This document shows positions 29,431-37,868 of a DNA stretch of 64,000 bases, one piece after another; the first letter of the stretch is position 1; every line of letters begins with the position of its first letter. This DNA comes from Paenibacillus taihuensis (GTDB lineage: Bacteria; Bacillota; Bacilli; Paenibacillales; Paenibacillaceae): the NCBI RefSeq assembly GCF_003386535.1, contig NZ_QTTN01000007.1, forward strand, positions 1 through 64,000, written 5' to 3'. The notes beneath the pieces were generated by a model. That model had not been told where the DNA came from and searched no databases. It was given only the letters and a program-made list of their open reading frames with translations. Position numbers and translations under genes: made by a program.

Positions 29431-30797
29431 CTATCTATCACAACGAATTAGGAGTTCTGAAGCATAAGCATCCGATACAGAATGACCGCCGTTAACCGGC
29501 TTCTCAGGCTCGAACTTGCCGCCTCCAGTTCCGGAGAGAATGTCGTGCTCGGCTAAGTACCCAATCGCCTCCGCTGCCCAAGTCCACTTAGTTGCAAGGT
29601 CGCTGAACACGCTAGACTTGCTAGACGCACTCGCTTGCACCGTGACTGTGGCAGCCGGCTGCAGCGTTTTCATCGCCAGCTTCTGACATGATACGAGCCG
29701 GATAGCTCTGCCGCTGCGTCATTACGGCTTACGTTCACGCTCACGACATCTCCAGAAAGCGCCTTGATGGAGGAATTGCTCTCAAACCGGACGGTTCCTG
29801 GGGCATCCTGATAGGCGCGGACCCAGTCGATGTAAGTGTTGCTCTCGTTGCCATAGCGCGTGAAGCCGCCTGGCACTTCGAAAATCTCGAACGGATCGCT
29901 GCTATTGCCTTTAATGCCATAATGATCGGACAATGCCGGGTTAAGAATGAAATAATTGCCGTATTGCCAGCTGAACGGCAATGTCTTGTGTTGATTCACG
30001 AACACGTTATCGCAATAGTAGTACGTCATGTCCTTTGTAATATAGACGCCTAGCGTATGGAAGCACAGCGCAAGGTTAACGTTGTTAAATGGCGGCGTAT
30101 CCAAGTTTATCTGGTAGCCGCCGCCGAGCTTGCTCGCATCATAGCCCGCTGCTGCCGGCTTGTCATAGCCCCATGGATGCCACGCGATTTGATAGCCATT
30201 CGGCGTACCCATGGAGCCTTCAAGGATGTCGAGCTCGTCGCTTGGCTGATTGGCCAAGTATGCATTCTGGACGTAGCCGTTCGCCGTCAATGTCCAGAAC
30301 GCCGGCCACATGCCAGGGTTCGGACCGAAGAACATCCTCGCCTCAAAATATTGGTTCCGTCCGCCCTCCGTATGGAAGCCGCCCCCTGCCTGATCCATGG
30401 AGGACAGGTAGCCAGTGCTGACTTTCTGCTTCCAATAATCATCGCGGACATATCCAGTCGGATGATAGGTCGTCGTCAATTGCATGAAATCGTTGTCGGC
30501 GATCGAGAACGGATCGTTCGTGCCGCCGCGATCCTCGAACGCCGCCCAGCCGAACATTCCGCCCCGCGCTTCATCGACCTTCGCTGAAGCGTATGTAGCG
30601 CCGATACCCGTTTTGCTGATGGATGGCATTGTCTTGAAGTCGTCCGAGAACACCGTTTGCATACCGCTCGTAACCGGATTGACCGGAGCATTCTCAAGAC
30701 CATTGCGCCAATGCACGCCAACCGTGTTGTTCAGCTGCAAGTATTCGTTGTCGATTTCAGTATACACTGAAGCCACAGCGATGCCGACAGATCCCAT
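29431..30797 (-). pseudogene. GH16 beta-glucanase with SLH fragment, 5'-truncated and frameshifted
   Basis: The main frame (30797-29670) holds a GH16 catalytic domain with the motif DELDILEG (the two catalytic Glu around the Asp) and YIDWVRAYQ at the end of the sandwich. Near 29675 one base is out of frame, after which an SLH domain (FSDLATKWTWAAEAIGYL, GTGGGKFEPEKPV) follows and decays. There is no signal peptide: the frame starts abruptly with MGSVGIAVASVYTEID exactly at the edge of the intergenic repeat at 30789. The intact enzyme would have been a cell-surface laminarinase or lichenase anchored by SLH repeats. Confidence 0.75.
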
Positions 30798-31012
30798 TTG
30801 GATCTCTCGGCGAACATTTCGTGAGTTTCTGAAGCTGGGAGCTCCATTTCAGCTCTCTCAAACGCCAAACTCGCTAGTTACCTTGCCACATCAACGGTGA
30901 AAGATCCCATTTTGATCTCTCGCCGACCGTTTTGTGCGTTTCCGATGCTGAGAGCTCCAATTCGTCTCTCTCAAACGCCAAACTTGCCATTTACCCTGCC
31001 ATAGCATCGTCC
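30789..31012. repeat. Two tandem 113-base units, each with two hairpins
   Basis: Two diverged copies start at 30790 and 30903 (GATCCCATTT, then TCAAACGCCAAACT in both). Hairpins are AGATCC-N5-GGATCT (centre about 30797), GAGCT-N7-AGCTC (30847), AGATC-N7-GATCT (30910) and GAGAG-N10-CTCTC (30960). Their centres are 50, 63 and 50 bases apart, matching the arrays at 43836 and 44068. The left edge truncates the GH16 pseudogene. The gene-free stretch 30798-31165 is filled by this array, a terminator and a pyrimidine tract. Confidence 0.75.
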
Positions 31013-31070
31013 AGAGGTCTCATATGGTTCTACCGCTGACCATTTCCGGCTGCAAATGTAGTTTCGCATT

Positions 31071-31102
31071 AAAAAGAGGACAGGCATGCGCCTATCCTCT
31101 AT
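31071..31102 (-). terminator. Terminator behind the GNAT gene
   Basis: AGAGGATAGGC-GCAT-GCCTGTCCTCT followed by five T on the minus strand. A run of CT repeats (31095-31155) lies between it and the gene stop at 31166. Confidence 0.8.
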
Positions 31103-31165
31103 CATCTCTCTTCTCTCTCTCTGCTCTCTCTCTTCTCACTCTGTCCTCTGCCCTCTAATATCGCT

Positions 31166-31612
31166 TCAAGATTTGTTCCACTCATACTTTATATCGTCGA
31201 GCTGCTCTTCATTAATCGAACCTCTGCCAATAATCCGAAACCCGTTACGCTCATAGAATCGCTGCGCTTTCTTGTTCACTTCGAAAGTGTATAAGTACAG
31301 AGTTCCTGCAGATTGCTGTTTGGCGAGGTTCAGCAGCCGAGTCCCGAGTCCTAACCCCTGATAATCGAGATGAATGTACAGCTGGTTAACCCAGTTCTCA
31401 TTACAAGCCAATATGCCTGCTACTTGATCACGAGTTGGATCGATAGCCAGAAGAACCTTATTGTCTTGCTTCAAAATGTGATTCAGAAAGTAAAGATGAT
31501 CCTCAAACGAGTGTATGTCTTTCTGCCCAATCGCTTGCTCCTTGCTTTCCCTCCACATCTTAACCGTTTGTTCCCCGTAAGAAGGTTCATATTCAATGAT
31601 TGAGAATTCCAT
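31166..31612 (-). CDS. GNAT family N-acetyltransferase
   Basis: The 148-residue protein has the GNAT core: LYIHLDYQGLGLGTRLLNLA (acetyl-CoA loop, Q-G-x-G-x-G type) and VNKKAQRFYERNGFRIIG. The substrate is unknown. Its start lies 20 bases inside the end of the serine hydrolase gene, so the two are translationally linked. Confidence 0.85.
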   Translation of the reverse strand: MEFSIIEYEPSYGEQTVKMWRESKEQAIGQKDIHSFEDHLYFLNHILKQDNKVLLAIDPTRDQVAGILACNENWVNQLYIHLDYQGLGLGTRLLNLAKQQSAGTLYLYTFEVNKKAQRFYERNGFRIIGRGSINEEQLDDIKYEWNKS

Positions 31613-33080
31613 TTGAATCCACTCCGTTCCCGTTCCAAATGCCAGTCATGCGAGCAGCTTCTTGCGGAAGCCAATCCCAGTATAAGTTAGAGGCAAGCTC
31701 AAGTTCAATCTCGCAAGACTGCGCTGAGAAACGGCAAGTGAACATGCGTCTGAACGAAGTTTCTACAAAAGCCAAATGGATGACCAGCGTGCGCTCGTCG
31801 AGCCATATGAAGCTGCCTGCGACCTTCATTGCCGAGCCTTCGCCAGGATCTGAAACAGCTAGACTGCTCATCTGCCACCAGCCTCGGCCCAATCGCGCAT
31901 GCTGCTCGCCAAAGGGATTATGAATTGTCAGCGTAGCTTCATGTGGCTCGAACCGCAGGGATACCGTTTCTATCTGTTCTTGATTCGGTTCGATCATATA
32001 GATTCGGTCTTGAATAAGCGACTCAATCCGTGAAGCCGTTTCCCTCAGGTCAACTTCGATCCGAAGTTCATCCAACCGCCCGCTCAACTCTGACAAGGCT
32101 TCTCTATTCGGGGCTAATGCTTCGTTAGACATACCAGGCAACAGCGTTTCCCAGATTGCATTCACCACTGCTTCCTTCTCATCCGTTCCAGAGAACAAGG
32201 CAATGACAGCATCTTGATCAGGCATCACGAGGCAAACTTGGCCGTATGCGCCATCCGCTCGATACGTATTGTGCCGGCAGCGCCAGAATTGATAGCCATA
32301 GCCTTGCGTAAAATCGTTATATACGGGATCACCGGTGGAAATATGATAAGAAGTCGCTTCGTCAATCCAACTTGCAGGGAGCAGTTGTGCGCCGTTCCAT
32401 TGTCCTCGTTGCAAATAGAGCTGCCCAAACTTGGCTGCATCTTCACTTGTAAGGCTCGTTCCCAAACCAGCATGTACAACGCCACGCGGACATTTGTCCC
32501 ATTTTACTGTTGTCAGACCTAGTGGAGCAAATAATCGTGTATCCAGATAAGCGTCTATCGACTGCCCAGAGGCACGATTAATGATCGCACAGAGCATATA
32601 TGAAGCTGCAGTATTATAGACAAAATGCGTTCCAGGAGCGTGCTCGATCGGGGTTGTCAGAAACAGTTTCACCCAGTTGCCGTCTCCACAAGACCACGTT
32701 GTAACAGCCTCCGCATGTCCAGACGCCATCATGAGCAGATGCCGGATCCTCATAGCGGCCAAGTTCTCAGAGGGGATTTCCGGCGCATCTTCAGGGAAGA
32801 GGTCAATGATTCGGTTATCCAGCGAGATGAGTCTCTCCGCAACTGCGAAGCCTATTGCTGTTGATATCAAGCTCTTGCTCATGGAGTACAAGGCATGCGG
32901 AATGTCTCTCCGATAAGGGTCCCACCAGCCTTCGGCAACAACGTATCCGTGCCGCGAGAGCATGAAGCCGTGAACCTCCCAATTGTTCTCGCGAATGACA
33001 TCTAGAAATTTTACGATTGAGGTAGAAGAAATCCCTTGTTGCTCTGGCGTGGATCTAGGCAGACGAGTATCGCTTATCAT
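31593..33080 (-). CDS. Serine hydrolase, class C beta-lactamase family
   Basis: The 495-residue protein has the class C beta-lactamase/esterase motifs: SMSKS (Ser-x-x-Lys) near residue 68, YNTAA (Tyr-x-Asn-like) near 155, and a C-terminal GAYGQ in place of the KTG/HxG box. About 130 residues of extra beta structure follow the catalytic domain, as in many Paenibacillus homologues. No signal peptide is seen, so it probably acts in the cytoplasm as an esterase or amidase rather than on beta-lactam antibiotics. ATG at 33080 follows TAGGAG. Confidence 0.82.
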   Translation of the reverse strand: MISDTRLPRSTPEQQGISSTSIVKFLDVIRENNWEVHGFMLSRHGYVVAEGWWDPYRRDIPHALYSMSKSLISTAIGFAVAERLISLDNRIIDLFPEDAPEIPSENLAAMRIRHLLMMASGHAEAVTTWSCGDGNWVKLFLTTPIEHAPGTHFVYNTAASYMLCAIINRASGQSIDAYLDTRLFAPLGLTTVKWDKCPRGVVHAGLGTSLTSEDAAKFGQLYLQRGQWNGAQLLPASWIDEATSYHISTGDPVYNDFTQGYGYQFWRCRHNTYRADGAYGQVCLVMPDQDAVIALFSGTDEKEAVVNAIWETLLPGMSNEALAPNREALSELSGRLDELRIEVDLRETASRIESLIQDRIYMIEPNQEQIETVSLRFEPHEATLTIHNPFGEQHARLGRGWWQMSSLAVSDPGEGSAMKVAGSFIWLDERTLVIHLAFVETSFRRMFTCRFSAQSCEIELELASNLYWDWLPQEAARMTGIWNGNGVDSNGILNH

Positions 33081-33210
33081 CGTAACAACTCCTACAGTAC
33101 AGGATACATGATCCTATATTCTATCGCTCATTCTCGTTGATCGATATGGAATTTTCTATCATTTTTGGACGGATTGACGTTGTCGATCACGCAAAGGTCG
33201 CTCCTTCACG

Positions 33211-33246
33211 AAAAAAACAGCAACCCGTCCAGTTGCCGGCTGCTGT
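33211..33246 (-). terminator. Terminator behind the VOC gene
   Basis: ACAGCAGCC pairs with GGGTTGCTGT with a small bulge and is followed by seven T on the minus strand, about 20 bases beyond the stop at 33267. Confidence 0.75.
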
Positions 33247-33266
33247 CTGTTCCATGCTATCTCCTT

Positions 33267-33620
33267 CTACTCGTTCTTCTCCCAAAGCTCGATCAGTCGA
33301 CCTTCAGGATCCTCGATCCAAGCAAACTTTCCGTATCCATGAACTTCTTCTTTCTTGGCAAGCGGTACGCCAAGCTGTTCAAGATGCTTAAGCGTCTCGT
33401 CTAGACTATGTACTTGGAAATTCAACATCACTTGCTGCTCTGTTGGGAAATAATCGTTTTCCTCGGCGAATAGAGTGAAGATCGTCTCGTGACCTGCTTC
33501 GGGCTTTATGATCGTCATATTCCAATCGCCAATTTCAAGCTTCAGCACGTCGTTGTACCATTTTTTCACGGCTTCCAAATTCTTCGTTCTCCAAAATATG
33601 CCGCCAAAACCTTTGATCAT
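33267..33620 (-). CDS. VOC (glyoxalase) family protein
   Basis: The 117-residue protein is a single VOC domain: GGIFWRTKNLEAVKKWYNDVL, then MLNFQVHSLDETLKHLEQLG and a C-terminal WIEDPEGRLIELWE with the metal-ligand glutamate. Function unknown. It stands between the serine hydrolase and a structured repeat region and has its own terminator. Confidence 0.83.
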   Translation of the reverse strand: MIKGFGGIFWRTKNLEAVKKWYNDVLKLEIGDWNMTIIKPEAGHETIFTLFAEENDYFPTEQQVMLNFQVHSLDETLKHLEQLGVPLAKKEEVHGYGKFAWIEDPEGRLIELWEKNE

Positions 33621-33705
33621 CGTAACGGACTCCTATCTGGTATCAAATTTTTCTATTCAGATCTCAATTATATAATAACCAAAAGCGTTACTTCCCGCCA
33701 AAATT

Positions 33706-33890
33706 CTAACGGTTGCCACATAGGCTATTTAGCCTAAAATGATGCTTTTGTAACTCTAACGGTTGCTAAGAAGCCTAATTGGTGCAATCACCATCGTTTT
33801 CTTATGCATCTCGCCAAATAGCCGCTCCAACAACCGTTAGCGTTTATAATGAGCTGTTTTCGTGCAAATAAGCGCTGCGGCAACCGTTAC
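33706..33890. repeat. Four-copy repeat: two direct and two inverted CTAACGGTTG modules
   Basis: CTAACGGTTG occurs at 33706 and 33756, and its inverse CAACCGTTAG/CAACCGTTAC at 33831 and 33881. Within each pair the spacing is exactly 50 bases. About 15 bases inward of each lies a hairpin or half-hairpin with a TATTT core, the best being AGGCTA-TT-TAGCCT (33722-33735). The right-hand copy supplies the stop codon of the kinase remnant. Confidence 0.7.
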
Positions 33891-34330
33891 AGGGTTCCAA
33901 GGATTTGCGCCGCAATCCCATCCCAATCCGCTTGGTCGGAATTGATCTCAATCGTTGGAATTCGTGACTCTCTCGCACAGTCCCGAAGCTGCTCTTGCTG
34001 CTCTAGGAACCTTTGGGATGCCTCCGCTGGCGTCGCATCATTTTGCATCACATCGTTTTTCCAATCTCGCCCTCGGCTTTCAATATACCTGCCTTCAATA
34101 ACTTCGGGTGACAAGGTTAGCAGAACACAATGAGCGTTCAGCCGCGTGAGACGCTTCTCCAAACTATTAATCTCGATTGAGTCTATAAAGGCAGCACGAT
34201 GGTTCAGATGAAACCTCTCTAAAAGATAAAAAATACCGTTGGATGGTTTCTTGTGACCGAGTTTATCAATCCAATCGAATTGCTGACCGATATAGTCGAC
34301 ATGACGATCTAATAAACTTGCGAGTAATGT
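33887..34330 (-). pseudogene. 5'-truncated nucleoside/thymidylate kinase-like P-loop protein
   Basis: The open frame carries HVDYIGQQFDWIDKLGHKKP, FHLNHRAAF, then LNAHCVLLTLSPEVIEGRY and a helical end. This looks like the middle and end of a small P-loop kinase (the R-x-R lid region is SRGRDW). The N-terminal Walker A part is missing: a stop codon precedes the frame at 34331 and no start lies ahead. Its last codon and stop (CTG TAA) fall inside the CTAACGGTTG repeat. I infer deletion of the 5' end. Confidence 0.55.
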
Positions 34331-34386
34331 TCACTTATCGCAATGATCGATCTCTCAGCGGAATCCAACTGGCTATGAAATCACTT

Positions 34387-35148
34387 TCAGCCATCCGCAA
34401 AAGTAACTTCTTGCACGTCAAACTCCGTGTCCATATAGGCTTTTCCAATCCCATATTGTGCTCTCAGCTCACGAGAAACATGCTTGATCCGCAGGCTTAC
34501 TTTGAAATCACGGATAAACGGGAATGGTTGAAGCCCAATTTCCACATTGTTGATCCACTTTGCACGAAACGCTTGATTCTGTATCGCCGTTCCAAAAGCT
34601 TCCTTGTACCACGGATGTTCCTCTTCTTTCGTTGCACCAGGCTGATTCAGACAAACATATAATGACAGATCATCACATAGCTGCAGCATGTTCAAATGCT
34701 GAGTTACTAACTCGCAACCAGCTTCCAAATCCAGCTTCTTCAAAATCTCGTTCTGTCTATTCGTTTCATGCTTCATGTAAGCGACACAATCCGGATGTGC
34801 CGAATTTCGAATCGGCTTGAACGACGTGTAATGAAGACTGCACAATAGCGCAGCGTAGCTGCTCATCTCCTCGACCTCGTCAATCCCGATCCGATAGAGG
34901 GGTAATTTCCCATACAGCGGGTAATCCATGAATGAAAATGGAGCATGAATACGGTCATTCCAAATCGGAGTCTCATCCAGCCTGATCCAGCCTCTATCAT
35001 GCTCTCTGATCGCCAGTAGAATATCGTTCTTAAACGTAAGATCGATATAGTAACCATCCTTGAAATGGCCAGCAATATCTCTAGATAGAATCGCATGATC
35101 GTGTTGGGTTACCATCGAGAAATCATTTTCGGATTCACGTACAATCAT
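34387..35148 (-). CDS. DUF3891 family protein
   Basis: The 253-residue protein begins with MIVRESENDFSMVTQHDHAI, the typical start of DUF3891, and has several conserved histidines (TQHDHA, REHDRGW) that may bind a metal in an HD-like helical fold. No function is established for the family. ATG at 35148 follows AGGAG at nine bases; a GTG three codons upstream is less likely. It lies 18 bases behind a lipoprotein gene and may share its transcript. Confidence 0.8.
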   Translation of the reverse strand: MIVRESENDFSMVTQHDHAILSRDIAGHFKDGYYIDLTFKNDILLAIREHDRGWIRLDETPIWNDRIHAPFSFMDYPLYGKLPLYRIGIDEVEEMSSYAALLCSLHYTSFKPIRNSAHPDCVAYMKHETNRQNEILKKLDLEAGCELVTQHLNMLQLCDDLSLYVCLNQPGATKEEEHPWYKEAFGTAIQNQAFRAKWINNVEIGLQPFPFIRDFKVSLRIKHVSRELRAQYGIGKAYMDTEFDVQEVTFADG

Positions 35149-35166
35149 CTTCCCCACTCCTTCAGG

Positions 35167-36138
35167 TTAGAGTGATGCTTGCCACTTTTGGACCTCATGC
35201 AGGAGATTATCTTCCAAATTAGCTGAGTTCGTTTTGTCATTCCATATTTGAGCGTGATACTTTTCGGGGAACATGGATTTTATCGATTTGGCATTCTCAT
35301 CGCCATCTTGCGGTTCTTTGTAACCGGTGACGGTGTAGGCGCCATCTTCTTGTTTCAATGTTACGACGGCGGGCAAAGAATGTCCGTTCATACTATTTTC
35401 GCTGTTCTTGTTGAAGCCGCCGTAAAGGGAGTACATATATACCTTGATTTCGTTCCCTGCCTTGGCAGATCCATATACTTTATGAACCTCGAAGGACTTA
35501 TCAGTACCCGAATAGACATCTTTGTAGTGCTCGACGATATAGTTAGAGATCGCTTCGTTTGCTGCTTGGTCAAGCTCTACATTTTCAGATGCAGAATACG
35601 CATATACGTGCATTCCTGTGTACTTCAAATAAAATCCATTCTTGATATCCTTTAACTGATCATAATCAACCGCGAATGAAAAATCTGACCCTGGCCCTGA
35701 CCCTGTTTCGCCAATTATGATTTCATGATGTTTCGAATCGTAAATTGTGAAAGCGTCTATGGAGTAGAAGCTTGAAATGGTACCAACGCCATTGTAGCTG
35801 TTATTGCTCATAAATGTGCCATTATCGCGATTCAGTTGGTAAGTGGTGTGAAAACTAAAATAGATGTCATTTGCAAATTTGCCGCGATTCCAAACATCCT
35901 GAAGATAGATGGTCGTTTGATTCAATTGTACTAATTTATGATTTTCCTTAAGACGTTCCTCCGATTTAAAAGGAATCCATTCCGGTTTAATAAATATCTC
36001 GAAAGGCTGAGAGTCTCGTAGTTGTTTCACTACATATCCATCTGCTTCTAATATCTTCTTCTGCCTTTGATTCTCTGTAGAAGAACATCCCGCAGTAACC
36101 CCTAGTATGATAAGCAGCGAAACTAGCATTCTTCGCAT
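35167..36138 (-). CDS. Lipoprotein of unknown function
   Basis: The 323-residue protein has a short signal peptide and a lipobox (VTAGCSS, Cys at about residue 18), so it is anchored outside the membrane. The rest is rich in aromatic beta strands and is not a family I recognise. ATG at 36138 follows GTTGGAGG. Lies between a GNAT gene and DUF3891 on the same strand with gaps of 16-28 bases, which suggests one transcript. Confidence 0.78.
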   Translation of the reverse strand: MRRMLVSLLIILGVTAGCSSTENQRQKKILEADGYVVKQLRDSQPFEIFIKPEWIPFKSEERLKENHKLVQLNQTTIYLQDVWNRGKFANDIYFSFHTTYQLNRDNGTFMSNNSYNGVGTISSFYSIDAFTIYDSKHHEIIIGETGSGPGSDFSFAVDYDQLKDIKNGFYLKYTGMHVYAYSASENVELDQAANEAISNYIVEHYKDVYSGTDKSFEVHKVYGSAKAGNEIKVYMYSLYGGFNKNSENSMNGHSLPAVVTLKQEDGAYTVTGYKEPQDGDENAKSIKSMFPEKYHAQIWNDKTNSANLEDNLLHEVQKWQASL

Positions 36139-36154
36139 CGCAATTCCTCCAACT

Positions 36155-36676
36155 TCAATCCTCTTTCTTCGCCTCTATAACAAAAACCGGACCATGCCAT
36201 TTCTCATTGTCTATGAAACTCTCTTGATATACCTCATTATTCGAATACTTCGAAAGCACCTGTTTCCAAAACAGATAAGCAGGCTGGTTAGCAGCTGTCT
36301 GCCTCACTTCCCACATGCCGGGGAACTTATTGAAGAGTAAATCTGCAACCGTACTGCCAACTCCTTTACGCCTGTACTTTCGCATAATAAAGAAATCGCT
36401 GATCGCATTTGTTTTCTCGGCAGTGCTCAATTTCATATAGTCCTGCTGGATATCCAGACTAACTAATACAAAGCCAGCAATCTCTCCATCTACCGTTACG
36501 ATAAGGGGACGACGATACTCGTCTGTCCACTGGTGGTCAAAGTATCGATATACGTACAACCCGTGATTGTTAAGGATATGTCCATCAAACTCGCTGCTGT
36601 CGTATCGATAGAGCTGAATAAGGTTGTAAAGAACGGTCTTGTCTTCATATGGAACTCGACTAAGTTCAATATTCAT
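36155..36676 (-). CDS. GNAT family N-acetyltransferase
   Basis: The 173-residue protein has the GNAT acetyl-CoA motif FFIMRKYRRKGVGSTVADLL, preceded by a strand GFVLVSLD. It belongs to the group often annotated as predicted acetyltransferases near lipoproteins. ATG at 36676 follows GAGAGAGGC; the open frame extends further upstream without a site. Substrate unknown. Confidence 0.83.
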   Translation of the reverse strand: MNIELSRVPYEDKTVLYNLIQLYRYDSSEFDGHILNNHGLYVYRYFDHQWTDEYRRPLIVTVDGEIAGFVLVSLDIQQDYMKLSTAEKTNAISDFFIMRKYRRKGVGSTVADLLFNKFPGMWEVRQTAANQPAYLFWKQVLSKYSNNEVYQESFIDNEKWHGPVFVIEAKKED

Positions 36677-36707
36677 GTTGCCTCTCTCCTCTATCTCTCT
36701 CTGACTC

Positions 36708-37487
36708 CTACCAGAAACCACCATCCGAATGTATGATCTGTCCCGTAATCCATTCCGCTTCATCACTTGCTAAGAACACGACTAGCTTGGCGGCGTCTCT
36801 CGGGACTCCAATTCGTCCCATCCGGAACTTGGGCAGTAGTGCTGCTTTCAATTCATTGTTCATCCATCCACTGTCGGTCGGTCCAGGATCTACGGCATTC
36901 ACCGTGACTTGAAGCGGTGCCAGTTCGAGCCCTACTGACTTCGTGAACGTGGAAACCGCGCCTTTCGTTGCTACATACGCCAAATTTCCGGGTTCCGGCG
37001 ACTTGTCTTGACCTGATACCATGTTAATGACCCGGCCGCCATGTTTTCCTTCAATAAGCTTGGCAAACTCAACGGTCAGAAGAAGTGTCCCTCTTACATT
37101 CACGTTGTAATGCGCATCCAGGTTATCGGCATTCAATGAACGAAAATCTACATCTATGGAATAGGCTGCATTATTCACTAAAATTGCAGGCGAACCTAGC
37201 TTCTCCTGAACTTCATCAAGCAGCAACTTCGGTGCTTCCGGCTTGGATAGATCCAGTTCCATAGACTCGCAGCGCACGCCAAAGCTTCGAATCTCCTCTT
37301 TGAATCGCTCCGTCCAGTCCAGATCCTCATCAGTGACATAGCTCATATGTTGATCGTACCTCGTCCAATGCGTGAAGAAAATATCCGCGCCTTCTTTGGC
37401 GAATTCTCGGCAAATGGCAGTGCCGATTCCGTTCCTACGGCTCGTACCTGTAACAATCGCAATCTTATTTAATAATCTCGTCAACAT
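36708..37487 (-). CDS. SDR family oxidoreductase (FabG-like)
   Basis: The 259-residue SDR has TGTSRRNGIGTAI for the cofactor, NNAAYS, the catalytic serine in MVSGQDK, and YVATKGAVSTF with Tyr-x3-Lys. Its end (ASDEAEWITGQIIHSDGG) is typical of FabG-like enzymes that reduce a keto group with NADPH; the extended loop after strand two (about residues 40-60) resembles proteins annotated as 3-ketoacyl-ACP reductase paralogues. Start ATG at 37487 follows GAGGAGAG. Overlaps the end of the upstream membrane protein gene by 23 bases. Confidence 0.85.
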   Translation of the reverse strand: MLTRLLNKIAIVTGTSRRNGIGTAICREFAKEGADIFFTHWTRYDQHMSYVTDEDLDWTERFKEEIRSFGVRCESMELDLSKPEAPKLLLDEVQEKLGSPAILVNNAAYSIDVDFRSLNADNLDAHYNVNVRGTLLLTVEFAKLIEGKHGGRVINMVSGQDKSPEPGNLAYVATKGAVSTFTKSVGLELAPLQVTVNAVDPGPTDSGWMNNELKAALLPKFRMGRIGVPRDAAKLVVFLASDEAEWITGQIIHSDGGFW

Positions 37488-37848
37488 GATCACTCTCCTC
37501 GTCGTTTCTCTTCAAAGCTCCATGCCGATTTCGTAATCGTATTCCAGCAATCAAATAGCCCATGCAACTCACGAAAAAGAGCATAAAGATACTTGGGAAA
37601 TTTACGAGGTACAAGCTTAGTGGGAATGCCCAGAAGAACGCAATGAGCAGCAGCACATGGCTTTTCCGAAGAGTACCTAGTAATGCTGCACACGCAGGCG
37701 CCAGGAGGAACAAACCCATCCGCTCGATTGTCGTATGATTCGCAGGCACGGAACTGTATGGATTAGCAAACAAGAAAATGAAATACATTCCAATTGCCAG
37801 CAATGATGAGAGTAGGCCTATGTACTTCCATGAATTCAACTCGACCAT
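37465..37848 (-). CDS. Small membrane protein of unknown function
   Basis: The 127-residue protein has four predicted membrane segments (about residues 9-28, 44-60, 65-82 and 86-103) and a charged C-terminal tail. I do not recognise the family. ATG at 37848 follows CGAGGAGATGG. Its stop lies inside the start of the SDR gene, so they are translated from one message. Confidence 0.7.
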   Translation of the reverse strand: MVELNSWKYIGLLSSLLAIGMYFIFLFANPYSSVPANHTTIERMGLFLLAPACAALLGTLRKSHVLLLIAFFWAFPLSLYLVNFPSIFMLFFVSCMGYLIAGIRLRNRHGALKRNDEESDHVDEIIK

Positions 37849-37868
37849 CTCCTCGTTTCTATCCCCTG

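Noticed and set aside
31593-33080. Beta-lactam resistance gene
   Set aside because: The fold is class C beta-lactamase-like, but there is no signal peptide and a C-terminal extra domain, which fits cytoplasmic esterase-like relatives.
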